A stretch of 64,000 bases of DNA from Pseudobacteriovorax antillogorgiicola. GTDB taxonomy: Bacteria; Bdellovibrionota_B; Oligoflexia; Oligoflexales; Oligoflexaceae. The stretch lies in assembly GCF_900177345.1 (NCBI RefSeq), contig NZ_FWZT01000020.1, positions 1 to 64,000 on the forward strand, written 5' to 3'. The first letter of the stretch is position 1, and the number at the start of each line of letters is the position of its first letter. A program made the translations under genes and the position numbers. Shown in pieces: positions 35,894-43,712 of this stretch. Under the pieces are notes generated by a model. That model was given only the letters and a program-made list of their open reading frames with translations, was not told the DNA's origin and searched no databases.

Positions 35894-37162
35894 TTGGCTA
35901 CCATAATCTTTACGGGAATTGTTTTGATGGCGCTGATGGGTGCGCCGATCTTTGCGGTTTTTTCCTTATTAGCTCTCACCGCCTTTCATTTTGCCGAGAT
36001 TGAGACTTCGGCTGTGGTCATTGAGATGGTGCGCTTGGCTCACCATCCGACACTGCTTGCGATCCCCGTCTTTACCTTTGCTGGTTACCTTTTAGCAGAA
36101 TCTAAGACCCCTGATCGCTTACTGCGCCTCGCCCAAGCGGGCCTTGGATGGATGCCAGGAGGCGTTGCTATCGTGAGTCTGCTGGTTTGTGCTATCTTCA
36201 CCGCATTCACTGGAGGAAGCGGGGTTACGATCATTGCGCTAGGAGGTTTGCTATTTCCGATCCTGTCGAAGGAAGGTTACTCAGACCGCTTTTCACTAGG
36301 GCTCATCACAGCATCCGGCTCCTTAGGGCTTCTGTTTCCTCCGTCGCTACCTATCATTCTCTATGGCTTGGTTGGCAAAGTTGATATCGATAAGCTTTTT
36401 CTCGCAGGCATCGTGCCCTGCTTTGTACTGATTGGTATCCTTTCCCTTTATGCGATTTGGATGGGTCGCGGCAATCAACAACGAGCGCCGCGTGAGCCAT
36501 TTTCAATCGATGAGTTCAAGGGAGCCCTGTGGGGAGCGCGGTATGAGTTGCCTATACCCTTTTTCGTGTTGATAGGGATCTATGGGGGCTTCACAACAGC
36601 GTCGGAGGCCTCGGTTGTGACCGCTGCCTATGTATTGCTGATGAACTGTGTATTGTACAAGGATCTCAGCTTCACTGGAGATGTGCCTAAGATTACCAAG
36701 GATAGCATGACCCTAGTGGGAGCCATCCTTCTGATTCTGGCTTGCGCTCTAGGCTTCGTCAATTATATCGTTGACGAAGATGTGCCGATGCTGATTTTGG
36801 AACTGATGAAAGAGCATGTGGACAGCCAGCTTACGTTCCTCTTGTGCTTGAATGTCTTTCTGCTGCTTGTGGGAATGATGCTCGATATCTTCTCAGCGAT
36901 TGTGGTTGTGGTGCCCATCATCACACCGATAGCTGCGGAGTTTGGGGTTGATCCCATTCACCTGGCTGTGATTTTCTTGACCAACTTGGAAATTGGCTAC
37001 CTGACACCTCCTGTAGGATTGAATCTCTTTATTGCGAGCTTTCGATTCGAGCGGCCTGTGACAGATATCTATAAGGCCAGTATTCCGTTCCTGATTCTGC
37101 TGATCATCGCCCTCGTGATCATCACTTACATTCCTGCAATCACCCTATTCTGGTTTAAATAG
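35894..37162 (+). CDS. TRAP transporter large permease (DctM)
   Basis: 422 residues, about twelve membrane segments, DctM family. Family markers: PVFTFAGYLLAES, FTAFTGGSGVTIIALGG, GLLFPPSLPIILYG and NLEIGYLTPPVGLNLF. It carries the sodium-driven transport step. The start is TTG at 35894, strongly supported by AAGGAGG five bases upstream. Last gene of the TRAP operon; a strong terminator follows. Confidence 0.95.
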   Translation: MATIIFTGIVLMALMGAPIFAVFSLLALTAFHFAEIETSAVVIEMVRLAHHPTLLAIPVFTFAGYLLAESKTPDRLLRLAQAGLGWMPGGVAIVSLLVCAIFTAFTGGSGVTIIALGGLLFPILSKEGYSDRFSLGLITASGSLGLLFPPSLPIILYGLVGKVDIDKLFLAGIVPCFVLIGILSLYAIWMGRGNQQRAPREPFSIDEFKGALWGARYELPIPFFVLIGIYGGFTTASEASVVTAAYVLLMNCVLYKDLSFTGDVPKITKDSMTLVGAILLILACALGFVNYIVDEDVPMLILELMKEHVDSQLTFLLCLNVFLLLVGMMLDIFSAIVVVVPIITPIAAEFGVDPIHLAVIFLTNLEIGYLTPPVGLNLFIASFRFERPVTDIYKASIPFLILLIIALVIITYIPAITLFWFK

Positions 37163-37168
37163 CGCAAA

Positions 37169-37192
37169 GAAAGGCCCTTTCAAGGGCCTTTC
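37169..37192. terminator. terminator after TRAP operon
   Basis: GAAAGGCCCTT and AAGGGCCTTTC pair around TC and run into TTTTC; seven bases after the dctM stop. The A-rich left flank (GCAAAGAAAGG) may let it also serve the convergent alkaline phosphatase gene. Confidence 0.9.
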
Positions 37193-37216
37193 TTTTCTTG
37201 CCTCTGGCATGCTTCT

Positions 37217-38740
37217 TCAAAGATCTAGGACTTTTCTGATTCCATGATGAACTTCGGTCGCGTGCATGATGCCCTTGAAGTATTGCCCGGCTGAAGGAAA
37301 ACCGTAGATCCAAGACGCCACGGGATTAGATGTGTGAGTCCCTGTGCCCCAGACAATTGGGTAATCGCGAAGGGTGACTCTGGCTAGAACTCCTAGAAAT
37401 CGATAGATTTCGCCATTGTAGTAATTGGCTAGAAACTGATCATAGCTTTCCATGTCGCGGTAGTCTTTGAGCCCAGACGAATCGATTGTTCTAACCAGTA
37501 ATGTTGCTTCAGCAGTGGAAATTTTTACTGGGTAAGAATCGTTGACGAGTTTTTTCATAGCCTCTGCTTTTCTTGCTTGCAGGTCAAGAGCTAGAAACTC
37601 CTTTAAAACGGACAGCCCCTTGCGTTTCTGCTTTTTCCAATCGAGCAACATCGTCTCTTGGCCATGGGAATAGCGAGGCTCATATTTGGTTTGGTTTAAG
37701 GTAAACGAAGGCGCGATATTGCGACTGCTGTAAGTAAAGCCCAGGCCGCCCGTTTCGTGGTCTGCTGTCACTAACAGTGCGGTGTCCTTGTCCTTTTCAA
37801 CCCAATCGATAAGCTTGCTTAGTATGGTATTGGTCATGATCATCTGCTCAAGCAAGTAACCTAGATCGTTATAGTGGGCGGCCCAATCGATCTGGCCAAA
37901 TTCTACGACGAGAAAAAAGCCTTTAGGATTGCGAGCAAGCAGACTTAGCGCCTTGCTGGTCATCTCATCCATGGTTGGTGCACGAGGAGAGTGATTCTGC
38001 TGGCTCGCCCCGGTCATCACATCATCCATGCTCCGAGGTGAAAAAAGCCCTAAGATAGGCAAGGCGTTCGCTGCATCAAGCGTGGGATGATCGAATACAA
38101 CGGCAATGCCATTATTTTGAGCCTCCCTGATGAGGTCTCTTTCATCAAGCCGGGCTGACTGTACCGCTCTCTCCTTAGGAATAAGCCTTCGATATTGTTT
38201 ATAGGTGCTATGTGTTTGATCGTTGACTGTTTTAGGCAGAAATGCTTCGAAGCCACCAGAAAGCATCACGTCAACTCCGCTTTGGATAATGTCACTGGCA
38301 ATTTCTGGATCCATCTTGCGGCTGATTTGGTGGGCCAGAAATGCAGCTGGGGTGGCATGAGTGATTCTGGTGTTGCTGATAAAGCCTGTGCTCATTCCCC
38401 GTTTCTTGGCATCGTCAAGAAGCGTGCGCTGGGGTGTGCCGTCGTACTTTAGGCCCACCATCCCGGGGCGACTCATCATGCCGATAGCAAAGTGGGTTGC
38501 AGCTGCTGCCGAATCTGTCGTGATAGCCTCATAGGCTTCGGTACTGGTTAAGAACAGCTTGCCGTTTTGATCGAGTCGATGGAATTGATTCTTTGTCTGC
38601 TGCTGGCTGGCATTGAGATAGTACTCAAGGAGTTTGATCTGCTGCATACCCATCCCATCCCCAATGACGAGGATAAAGTTCTTAGGGCTTTTGGCTATCA
38701 AGGGGCTGCTAATTAGAGCGCACAGAAGCAAGCGTTTCAT
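37217..38740 (-). CDS. alkaline phosphatase (PhoA superfamily)
   Basis: 507 residues with signal peptide (MKRLLLCALISSPLIA). Alkaline phosphatase landmarks: NFILVIGDGMG with the first metal Asp, nucleophile Ser77 in TTDSAAAATH, LVTADHETGG and the late His in GTGTHTSNPV. The Arg that usually follows the nucleophile motif is not obvious, so substrate handling may differ from PhoA. Periplasmic phosphate release is the expected role. It starts 12 bases after the sialidase-like gene and is likely co-transcribed with it. Confidence 0.92.
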   Translation of the reverse strand: MKRLLLCALISSPLIAKSPKNFILVIGDGMGMQQIKLLEYYLNASQQQTKNQFHRLDQNGKLFLTSTEAYEAITTDSAAAATHFAIGMMSRPGMVGLKYDGTPQRTLLDDAKKRGMSTGFISNTRITHATPAAFLAHQISRKMDPEIASDIIQSGVDVMLSGGFEAFLPKTVNDQTHSTYKQYRRLIPKERAVQSARLDERDLIREAQNNGIAVVFDHPTLDAANALPILGLFSPRSMDDVMTGASQQNHSPRAPTMDEMTSKALSLLARNPKGFFLVVEFGQIDWAAHYNDLGYLLEQMIMTNTILSKLIDWVEKDKDTALLVTADHETGGLGFTYSSRNIAPSFTLNQTKYEPRYSHGQETMLLDWKKQKRKGLSVLKEFLALDLQARKAEAMKKLVNDSYPVKISTAEATLLVRTIDSSGLKDYRDMESYDQFLANYYNGEIYRFLGVLARVTLRDYPIVWGTGTHTSNPVASWIYGFPSAGQYFKGIMHATEVHHGIRKVLDL

Positions 38741-38752
38741 CTGATCTGACCT

Positions 38753-40306
38753 CTAGGAGATTCTCATGGCTTCATCAAAACTTATCTTCTCAAATACGTG
38801 AAGCTGCGATTGTAGGCTACAGTTATAAACTTTTACAGGCTTGTCTTTTAAATACTGAGCAGCCTTTTCGAAAGATGTGATCATCTTAGGAAACTCAGTG
38901 TTATTGTGGTTGGCAGAGTGATAATCAAAACCGAAGAAGTGAGTTTTCTGGGATGTGTTCTGTAGATCTAAGCCAAGGAAGAAAATCTGATTGAAGCCCA
39001 TATAAATCGCTAGTTGTAGAGCAAAGTAGGAGATTGTGTACCCCGTATAGATGCCCTGGGATAAGTCATCGCTAAAGCCCTCCGCCCCCCGGTTTTCCAT
39101 CTGAACGCCCCAGGGCCGGCCTTCAAGAGTGAAAAGGCAGCGGTGATCCTGGAGTTGGTCTTGATATTGATCGAACAGCCTTTGATCAAACATACAGTGG
39201 TAATAGCTGTTGGGGTACTTGAGAAACGAGCGATTAAGGCCCATGGTCATCCTGCGATCCAAACGGGATAGGTCAAGGTCTTGTATAGACGGACCTGAGG
39301 CGATGATAAACAAGCTTTTGCCTTGGTGAATCTGCTTAAATCGAGCGATTCCTTGCCGCTGCATACTAACTTCGCTAATTTCAGATTCTTTGGGGTTGAA
39401 TGCTACATGCTTGATCATACGCCGGTTATAGGTATAGACCCCTTGGAGGTCAGAGCCCTCGAAGAAGAATTGGGGGTACGATAGCTCAAAGCGGATCTTG
39501 TCGAAGTGCCAAGGCTCTTGCCAAGTTTTGCCTTGGTCCATGCTTTGGTTCAAGCTCAGGGGAAAGCGTTGATGCTCCTTAGTGTGATTGTAAATGAGTG
39601 AAATCTCATGTCCTTGGGCTGCTGCTGAGATTCCGGCCTGGGGGCAGGGGAGGCCCGTATCGATCAAGCCTGACCACGAATCGCCACTATCCCGGGATCT
39701 GGCAAAGTGAATGGTATCGTTGTCCCGAATGGGGCGGAAAAAGATTAGCAGTTCGCCATCGGCAGCTGGCACCAATTGTCCTTGGATGATGCCAGGGTCA
39801 GGAAACTCATAGCAGATTTTCCAGTCGGTGAAAGACTCCCTCGCCTCGGCTAGGAAGCTGGTCATGGTTCTCTCATCGTATAAGGGCAGGAGCCATCGGC
39901 CCCTGAGGTATAAGGGGGGATGTCGAACCAGGAAGCCTTGGGGCAAGCGCAGCCTCTGAGGCTGACGTAGCGGATGATGAACCTTAAAGCTGGTGTAATT
40001 CAAAAAAGCCTGATCCCAGTAGCCATTGTCAATCGAGCTGTAAATGATATGGAAGGTGTTCTGCGGACTTTCAAAAAGTATCGGATTGCCCAGAGACGCA
40101 CTTTGGGCTTTGATAAGAACTTTGCTGCTCTGCCACTTCTGATCACGAGTCTCCGCGTAGCAAAGTATCGCTTGCTTGGTCTCTGCTTCTTTGTAGGCAT
40201 AAAAGACCATATGAAGTTCACCGCGCCGGCCTTTTAAAAGGGAGGGGCAGTGGCAGTACGGGTGCTCTTCTTCCGGGGAATGAATAAAATGGCTTTCCAA
40301 GGGCAT
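38753..40306 (-). CDS. sialidase-like propeller fused to DUF115/GT42-like glycosyltransferase domain
   Basis: 517 residues without a signal peptide. Residues 1 to about 320 form a beta-propeller of the sialidase/BNR type, with Asp-box motifs SRDSGDSW and SMDQGKTW and conserved Arg candidates. Residues about 330-510 are a Rossmann-like domain with FIIASGPSIQDLDLSRL, GLNRSFLKYP, YTGYTISYFALQLAIYMGF, IFFLGLDLQ and a late HFFG...Y; this pattern is shared by DUF115 (MAF/MptE-like) proteins and by GT42 sialyltransferases. The domain pair suggests glycan trimming and building by one protein. It heads an operon with the alkaline phosphatase. Confidence 0.72.
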   Translation of the reverse strand: MPLESHFIHSPEEEHPYCHCPSLLKGRRGELHMVFYAYKEAETKQAILCYAETRDQKWQSSKVLIKAQSASLGNPILFESPQNTFHIIYSSIDNGYWDQAFLNYTSFKVHHPLRQPQRLRLPQGFLVRHPPLYLRGRWLLPLYDERTMTSFLAEARESFTDWKICYEFPDPGIIQGQLVPAADGELLIFFRPIRDNDTIHFARSRDSGDSWSGLIDTGLPCPQAGISAAAQGHEISLIYNHTKEHQRFPLSLNQSMDQGKTWQEPWHFDKIRFELSYPQFFFEGSDLQGVYTYNRRMIKHVAFNPKESEISEVSMQRQGIARFKQIHQGKSLFIIASGPSIQDLDLSRLDRRMTMGLNRSFLKYPNSYYHCMFDQRLFDQYQDQLQDHRCLFTLEGRPWGVQMENRGAEGFSDDLSQGIYTGYTISYFALQLAIYMGFNQIFFLGLDLQNTSQKTHFFGFDYHSANHNNTEFPKMITSFEKAAQYLKDKPVKVYNCSLQSQLHVFEKISFDEAMRIS

Positions 40307-40363
40307 CCCAGCTCATGATTTTTTGCAGAGGTCCTAAGACATCATTTTAGCTGGGATCTTAGA

Positions 40364-40711
40364 TTAGTGAAAGGTTTGCTGCTCGAACAATACTTTAGAT
40401 TGAATGAGTTCATCAGCGCTAAGCTCCAGTGTACTCGCGATGAAGCGACTGGCTGCATTAAAATCCTTAGCGCTATCCCAAATTTGCAGATAGATCCCTA
40501 AAAGCGCCCCAAGCGCCTCGTCGTCGTCACCTGTTAGAGTTAAGGTCATAGATTCATTGCGTATATCGTCTAGTGAAAGGTGTTTAGCAGCATCGCTGAG
40601 CTGCCAGAACATGAGTCCAAACATGGGCTTGTAGATTTTTCGATTGGCGCGAAGAACCTCTTGAATCTCTCTGAGCCGCTCTCGTTGCTGTTCGATATTC
40701 TTGTTTGGCAT
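40364..40711 (-). CDS. hypothetical cytoplasmic protein
   Basis: 115 residues, mainly helical, N-terminal coiled-coil-like stretch (QQRERLREIQEVLRANRK). No recognised family. ATG with AGGTGA six bases upstream. Divergent from the cysteine-cluster gene, with which it shares a short A+T-rich promoter region. Confidence 0.65.
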   Translation of the reverse strand: MPNKNIEQQRERLREIQEVLRANRKIYKPMFGLMFWQLSDAAKHLSLDDIRNESMTLTLTGDDDEALGALLGIYLQIWDSAKDFNAASRFIASTLELSADELIQSKVLFEQQTFH

Positions 40712-40805
40712 GATGTCACCTGCTTTGCTAGGTTGTAGATATATTAAGTACTTGCCTTTAAATTTTAGGAAAGTAAAAATAGAAATTTTATACGCGAGGT
40801 CCTGG

Positions 40806-42032
40806 ATGGTGTCAATAAGCGAGAATTCTGAAGTATTTGAACCACTTATACTCGGAGGTCATCCGCTACCAGGGCTTTGGAAATTCATGCTTCCGGAAGA
40901 TTTCCAGTACTTTCGTTTGCCCCGTGAGCAAGAATCCAATTGCAGCGCCTGCCCCCAGATCGAAAAACAGGGCTTCCGAGAAGATTATCGCTGCTGCACC
41001 TATTACCCGAGAATTCCAAATTTTATGTTGGGTCTAGCTCTCAGGGACAAGAATCTCGGTCCAGGGCGAGACAGAATTCTCAGCAATATCAAAAATCGAT
41101 TTGTCATACCCGAGGGAACGCAAGCGTCACCATCTGTTTGGCTGGATTCTGTGGTGCAAAACAGCGAGGATTTATTTGGCAAGGGGCGCGATGTCCTATG
41201 TCCATTCTTGATACCCGAGCAGCGCAGGTGCGGCATCCACAATTATCGAAATTCAGTCTGCTCAAGTTTTTACTGCGAAATGAGTCATGGTCCTGTCGGG
41301 GTCGAGTTTTGGGATCACCTGCAAAGCCTTATCTTGCAAATAGAAACGGCCTTGGCGCAATGGATTTTGTCGGAGCTTGGGGTTGATGTCGACGAATACT
41401 ATAAAATCTTTGATCGCTGGGCCAGTGATCTGCCAGCGTGTAGCGGCCGCGATGGCTCTTGGTCCGAGGACATCTATCGCGAGCTATGGGGCGACTGGCT
41501 TGGCCGAGAAGAGGAGTTTCTGGTGGCCTCCGCAGATCTCGTTTTGGCTAGGCAAGAATCTTTATACGAAATTGCTAGCAAGTTTCCGATTCGACAAACC
41601 AAGAGTTTTGAGAAGGCAACTTACGAGGCTGTGCCGGAGGTTCATCAGAAAGAGCGAGACCGTGAGCCTTATGTCGATGGCATCGCGGTCCCCATCGATA
41701 GACTCTGGTATGAGTTTCAGGCTCAGCACAAGAACCTGTGGGTTTTTCCCTTGGGTAAATTGCTGGCTTGGATGTCTGATGTGTCTCTGGAAGAGAATCC
41801 AAAAGACGAATCAGTGCCTTCCTTTTACAGAAAGTTTCCATATCGAATTGTCCAAGGCCGGCGGTATCAATATCTTAACAATCAGGAAGCCGAGGCATTT
41901 CGTCTTTTTCAAAGTCCGGTGGAGCTTAACAGCGATTTACTCGGCGCTATGGACCGCCATCTTGAAGACCCAAGAGCCAAACTCTCACAGTGGCTGAATC
42001 GCGGACTCTTAACAACGGAACTAGCCGAGTAA
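40806..42032 (+). CDS. cysteine-cluster protein (YkgJ-like metal-binding)
   Basis: 408 residues. ATG 40806 with GAGG six bases upstream is preferred over the 35-codon extension. Two cysteine groups, CSACPQIEK...RCCTYYPRIPN (about residues 40-65) and CPFLIPEQRRCGIHNYRNSVCSSFYC (split, about 130-160), resemble the CxxC..CC..P / C.IY..RP..CR.F.C layout of YkgJ-type zinc- or iron-chelating proteins. The remaining C-terminal half is acidic and unrecognised. Cytoplasmic by lack of a signal. Confidence 0.65.
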   Translation: MVSISENSEVFEPLILGGHPLPGLWKFMLPEDFQYFRLPREQESNCSACPQIEKQGFREDYRCCTYYPRIPNFMLGLALRDKNLGPGRDRILSNIKNRFVIPEGTQASPSVWLDSVVQNSEDLFGKGRDVLCPFLIPEQRRCGIHNYRNSVCSSFYCEMSHGPVGVEFWDHLQSLILQIETALAQWILSELGVDVDEYYKIFDRWASDLPACSGRDGSWSEDIYRELWGDWLGREEEFLVASADLVLARQESLYEIASKFPIRQTKSFEKATYEAVPEVHQKERDREPYVDGIAVPIDRLWYEFQAQHKNLWVFPLGKLLAWMSDVSLEENPKDESVPSFYRKFPYRIVQGRRYQYLNNQEAEAFRLFQSPVELNSDLLGAMDRHLEDPRAKLSQWLNRGLLTTELAE

Positions 42033-42106
42033 ACAATCTCTCTTGTGGGAAAGAATGCCCCACAGGACCCTGTGATATAATTACCATATTCACAGAGGAG
42101 TTGCGT

Positions 42107-43240
42107 TTGCTACGAATGTTCCTGGCCGTACTGATCAGCTGGTCGTGGTCTGCCAGAGGTCAATTAAAGGAATCTACTGCTCCTATCTGGAGAGGCGAAG
42201 AGTTTAAGCTCAACGAAGGGGGCATTTTCTTCAAGCTAGTGCCTTCCCGAGGGTTAATCAAGCAGGGTGCTGGTCAATCAGAGCTTAAGCTGATCCATAC
42301 GGCGAGCCTCAAAGTCTATAAACTCGACTATCACATTGTAAAAGACCTAAAAGCAGCTGTTAAAATCTGGCGCCTGCCTGTTGGTGAGTATCGCATTGCT
42401 CAACTAACGGTTAGCACCAGTCGTGGTTCCTATCAATTTAAGGGGCCCTCCCAAGATACTATTCAGTTGGGAGCTAGGAAAATAAATAATGGGGGACGTT
42501 GGTTTGCTATTGAGCGGAAAAATAAGCAATTGCTCCTAGTATTGAAAAACCCCAAGGTGGGGGTGAAGCCTGCCGATGGTACGGGGGGAATCGCGATTCC
42601 CAAGCTGCCGAGCCAGGCAGGGAAAGCATCGATCAAGCCCCAGGCACTGCCGAGCCAATCGAAAAGCCCGACGCCGCCCCCCCGTCTGCCGAGCAGCCGT
42701 AATCCGCCCAAGCAAAAACCTCTGCCTATTGCAACCCCCCTGCCCCGAGGCGGCCAGATCCCACCAAAGCAGGCGCAGGGTGTAGCAAAGCCAGCGCAGG
42801 AAAAGACCGAATTCCAATCACCGACGAGCAAGAAAATGCTGCCTAAAATTGTCCTGCCATCCCAACAATCTCAACGGCAGTATCAGGATATTCGGGCTAC
42901 ATACACCGTCAAGCAAACCATTGCGATGTTCTACAAAATCGATCTCAAACGCAATAATCGATTTGCCCCTAAGTTTCGCAAGGTGATCCAAGAAAATGAT
43001 GCGAACTTGAGGAAGTGCTATATAACACGGTTAGAAGATAAGCATAATCTGAAGGGCTTCATACAGTTTAAGTTTTTGTATTCTCGAAAAGATAAGGCAT
43101 TCAGAACTCTAAAAGTTGTCAAACAAACGCTCAATGATCCAAAGATGGTGGAATGCCTTTATTGGGAGGTTGCCGGGCTTACCTTTGCCGTACGCAAAGA
43201 TATGCTTGGCGATCTAAAATTCACCTTTAGCACCCGCTAG
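42107..43240 (+). CDS. AgmX/PglI C-terminal domain periplasmic protein
   Basis: 377 residues. The best start is TTG 42107 with GAGGAG six bases upstream, giving signal peptide MLRMFLAVLISWSWSARG; an ATG three codons later is the alternative. A beta-rich N-terminal domain (about 20-145) is followed by a Pro/Gln/Lys-rich linker (about 150-250) and a C-terminal domain with NDANLRKCYITRL and KGFIQFKFLYS plus MVECLYWEVAGLTF, the AgmX/PglI pattern with two Cys. Such domains are found in myxobacterial gliding and other periplasm-spanning proteins, often with TonB-like linkers. Confidence 0.7.
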   Translation: MLRMFLAVLISWSWSARGQLKESTAPIWRGEEFKLNEGGIFFKLVPSRGLIKQGAGQSELKLIHTASLKVYKLDYHIVKDLKAAVKIWRLPVGEYRIAQLTVSTSRGSYQFKGPSQDTIQLGARKINNGGRWFAIERKNKQLLLVLKNPKVGVKPADGTGGIAIPKLPSQAGKASIKPQALPSQSKSPTPPPRLPSSRNPPKQKPLPIATPLPRGGQIPPKQAQGVAKPAQEKTEFQSPTSKKMLPKIVLPSQQSQRQYQDIRATYTVKQTIAMFYKIDLKRNNRFAPKFRKVIQENDANLRKCYITRLEDKHNLKGFIQFKFLYSRKDKAFRTLKVVKQTLNDPKMVECLYWEVAGLTFAVRKDMLGDLKFTFSTR

Positions 43241-43250
43241 GATGGAAGTA

Positions 43251-43712
43251 ATGACTGAAAAAGAACCAGGATTAACCAAAAGAAAGTTTAGTGGCTGGCT
43301 GCTTGAGCCGCTAGTACAAACAAAAATTGGTCTCTATTGTATTGCGCTTTCAGCGATATTTGCCTTTGTGATTGGCATTATTATATACACTAACTTTGCT
43401 GATCTAGTGCAATCCATCCTGGTTCTCACCGATGCGCCAGACGAAGTACGTAACATATTTGCAGAGTACTGGTCATCCATCCAAGGCTGGATATATTTCA
43501 GCCTGGCGACTTATATTTTCGCCACCATCGGAGTTTCTATTTGGTATACCCATCGCTTCGTGGGGCCAGCCATCGCATTTCGCAAGCATCTTGAAGAGAT
43601 GGCTAAGGGAAATTTCGAATATCAAACAGTTCTCAGGAAAGGTGATGCCATGGAGGATGTTGCTAAAGCGCTTAATAGAGCTTCGGAACTGTTGATGAAC
43701 GATCAGGCTTGA
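43251..43712 (+). CDS. two-helix membrane protein with HAMP-like segment
   Basis: 153 residues. ATG 43251 sits after AGGATGGAAG; ATG 43242 is possible. Two membrane helices (about 28-50 and 75-97) flank a periplasmic loop, then HRFVGPAIAFRKHLEEMAKGN, a HAMP-like signal segment ending the protein. It has no kinase or MCP module. A relative with the same plan lies at 53009-53533. It follows the AgmX-like gene by ten bases, so they likely form one transcript. Confidence 0.7.
   Translation: MTEKEPGLTKRKFSGWLLEPLVQTKIGLYCIALSAIFAFVIGIIIYTNFADLVQSILVLTDAPDEVRNIFAEYWSSIQGWIYFSLATYIFATIGVSIWYTHRFVGPAIAFRKHLEEMAKGNFEYQTVLRKGDAMEDVAKALNRASELLMNDQA

Noticed and set aside
42045-42090. Intrinsic terminator between the cysteine-cluster and AgmX-like genes
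   Set aside because: Two small hairpins (GTGGG/CCCAC and CACAGG/CCTGTG) are present but no T-tract follows either.
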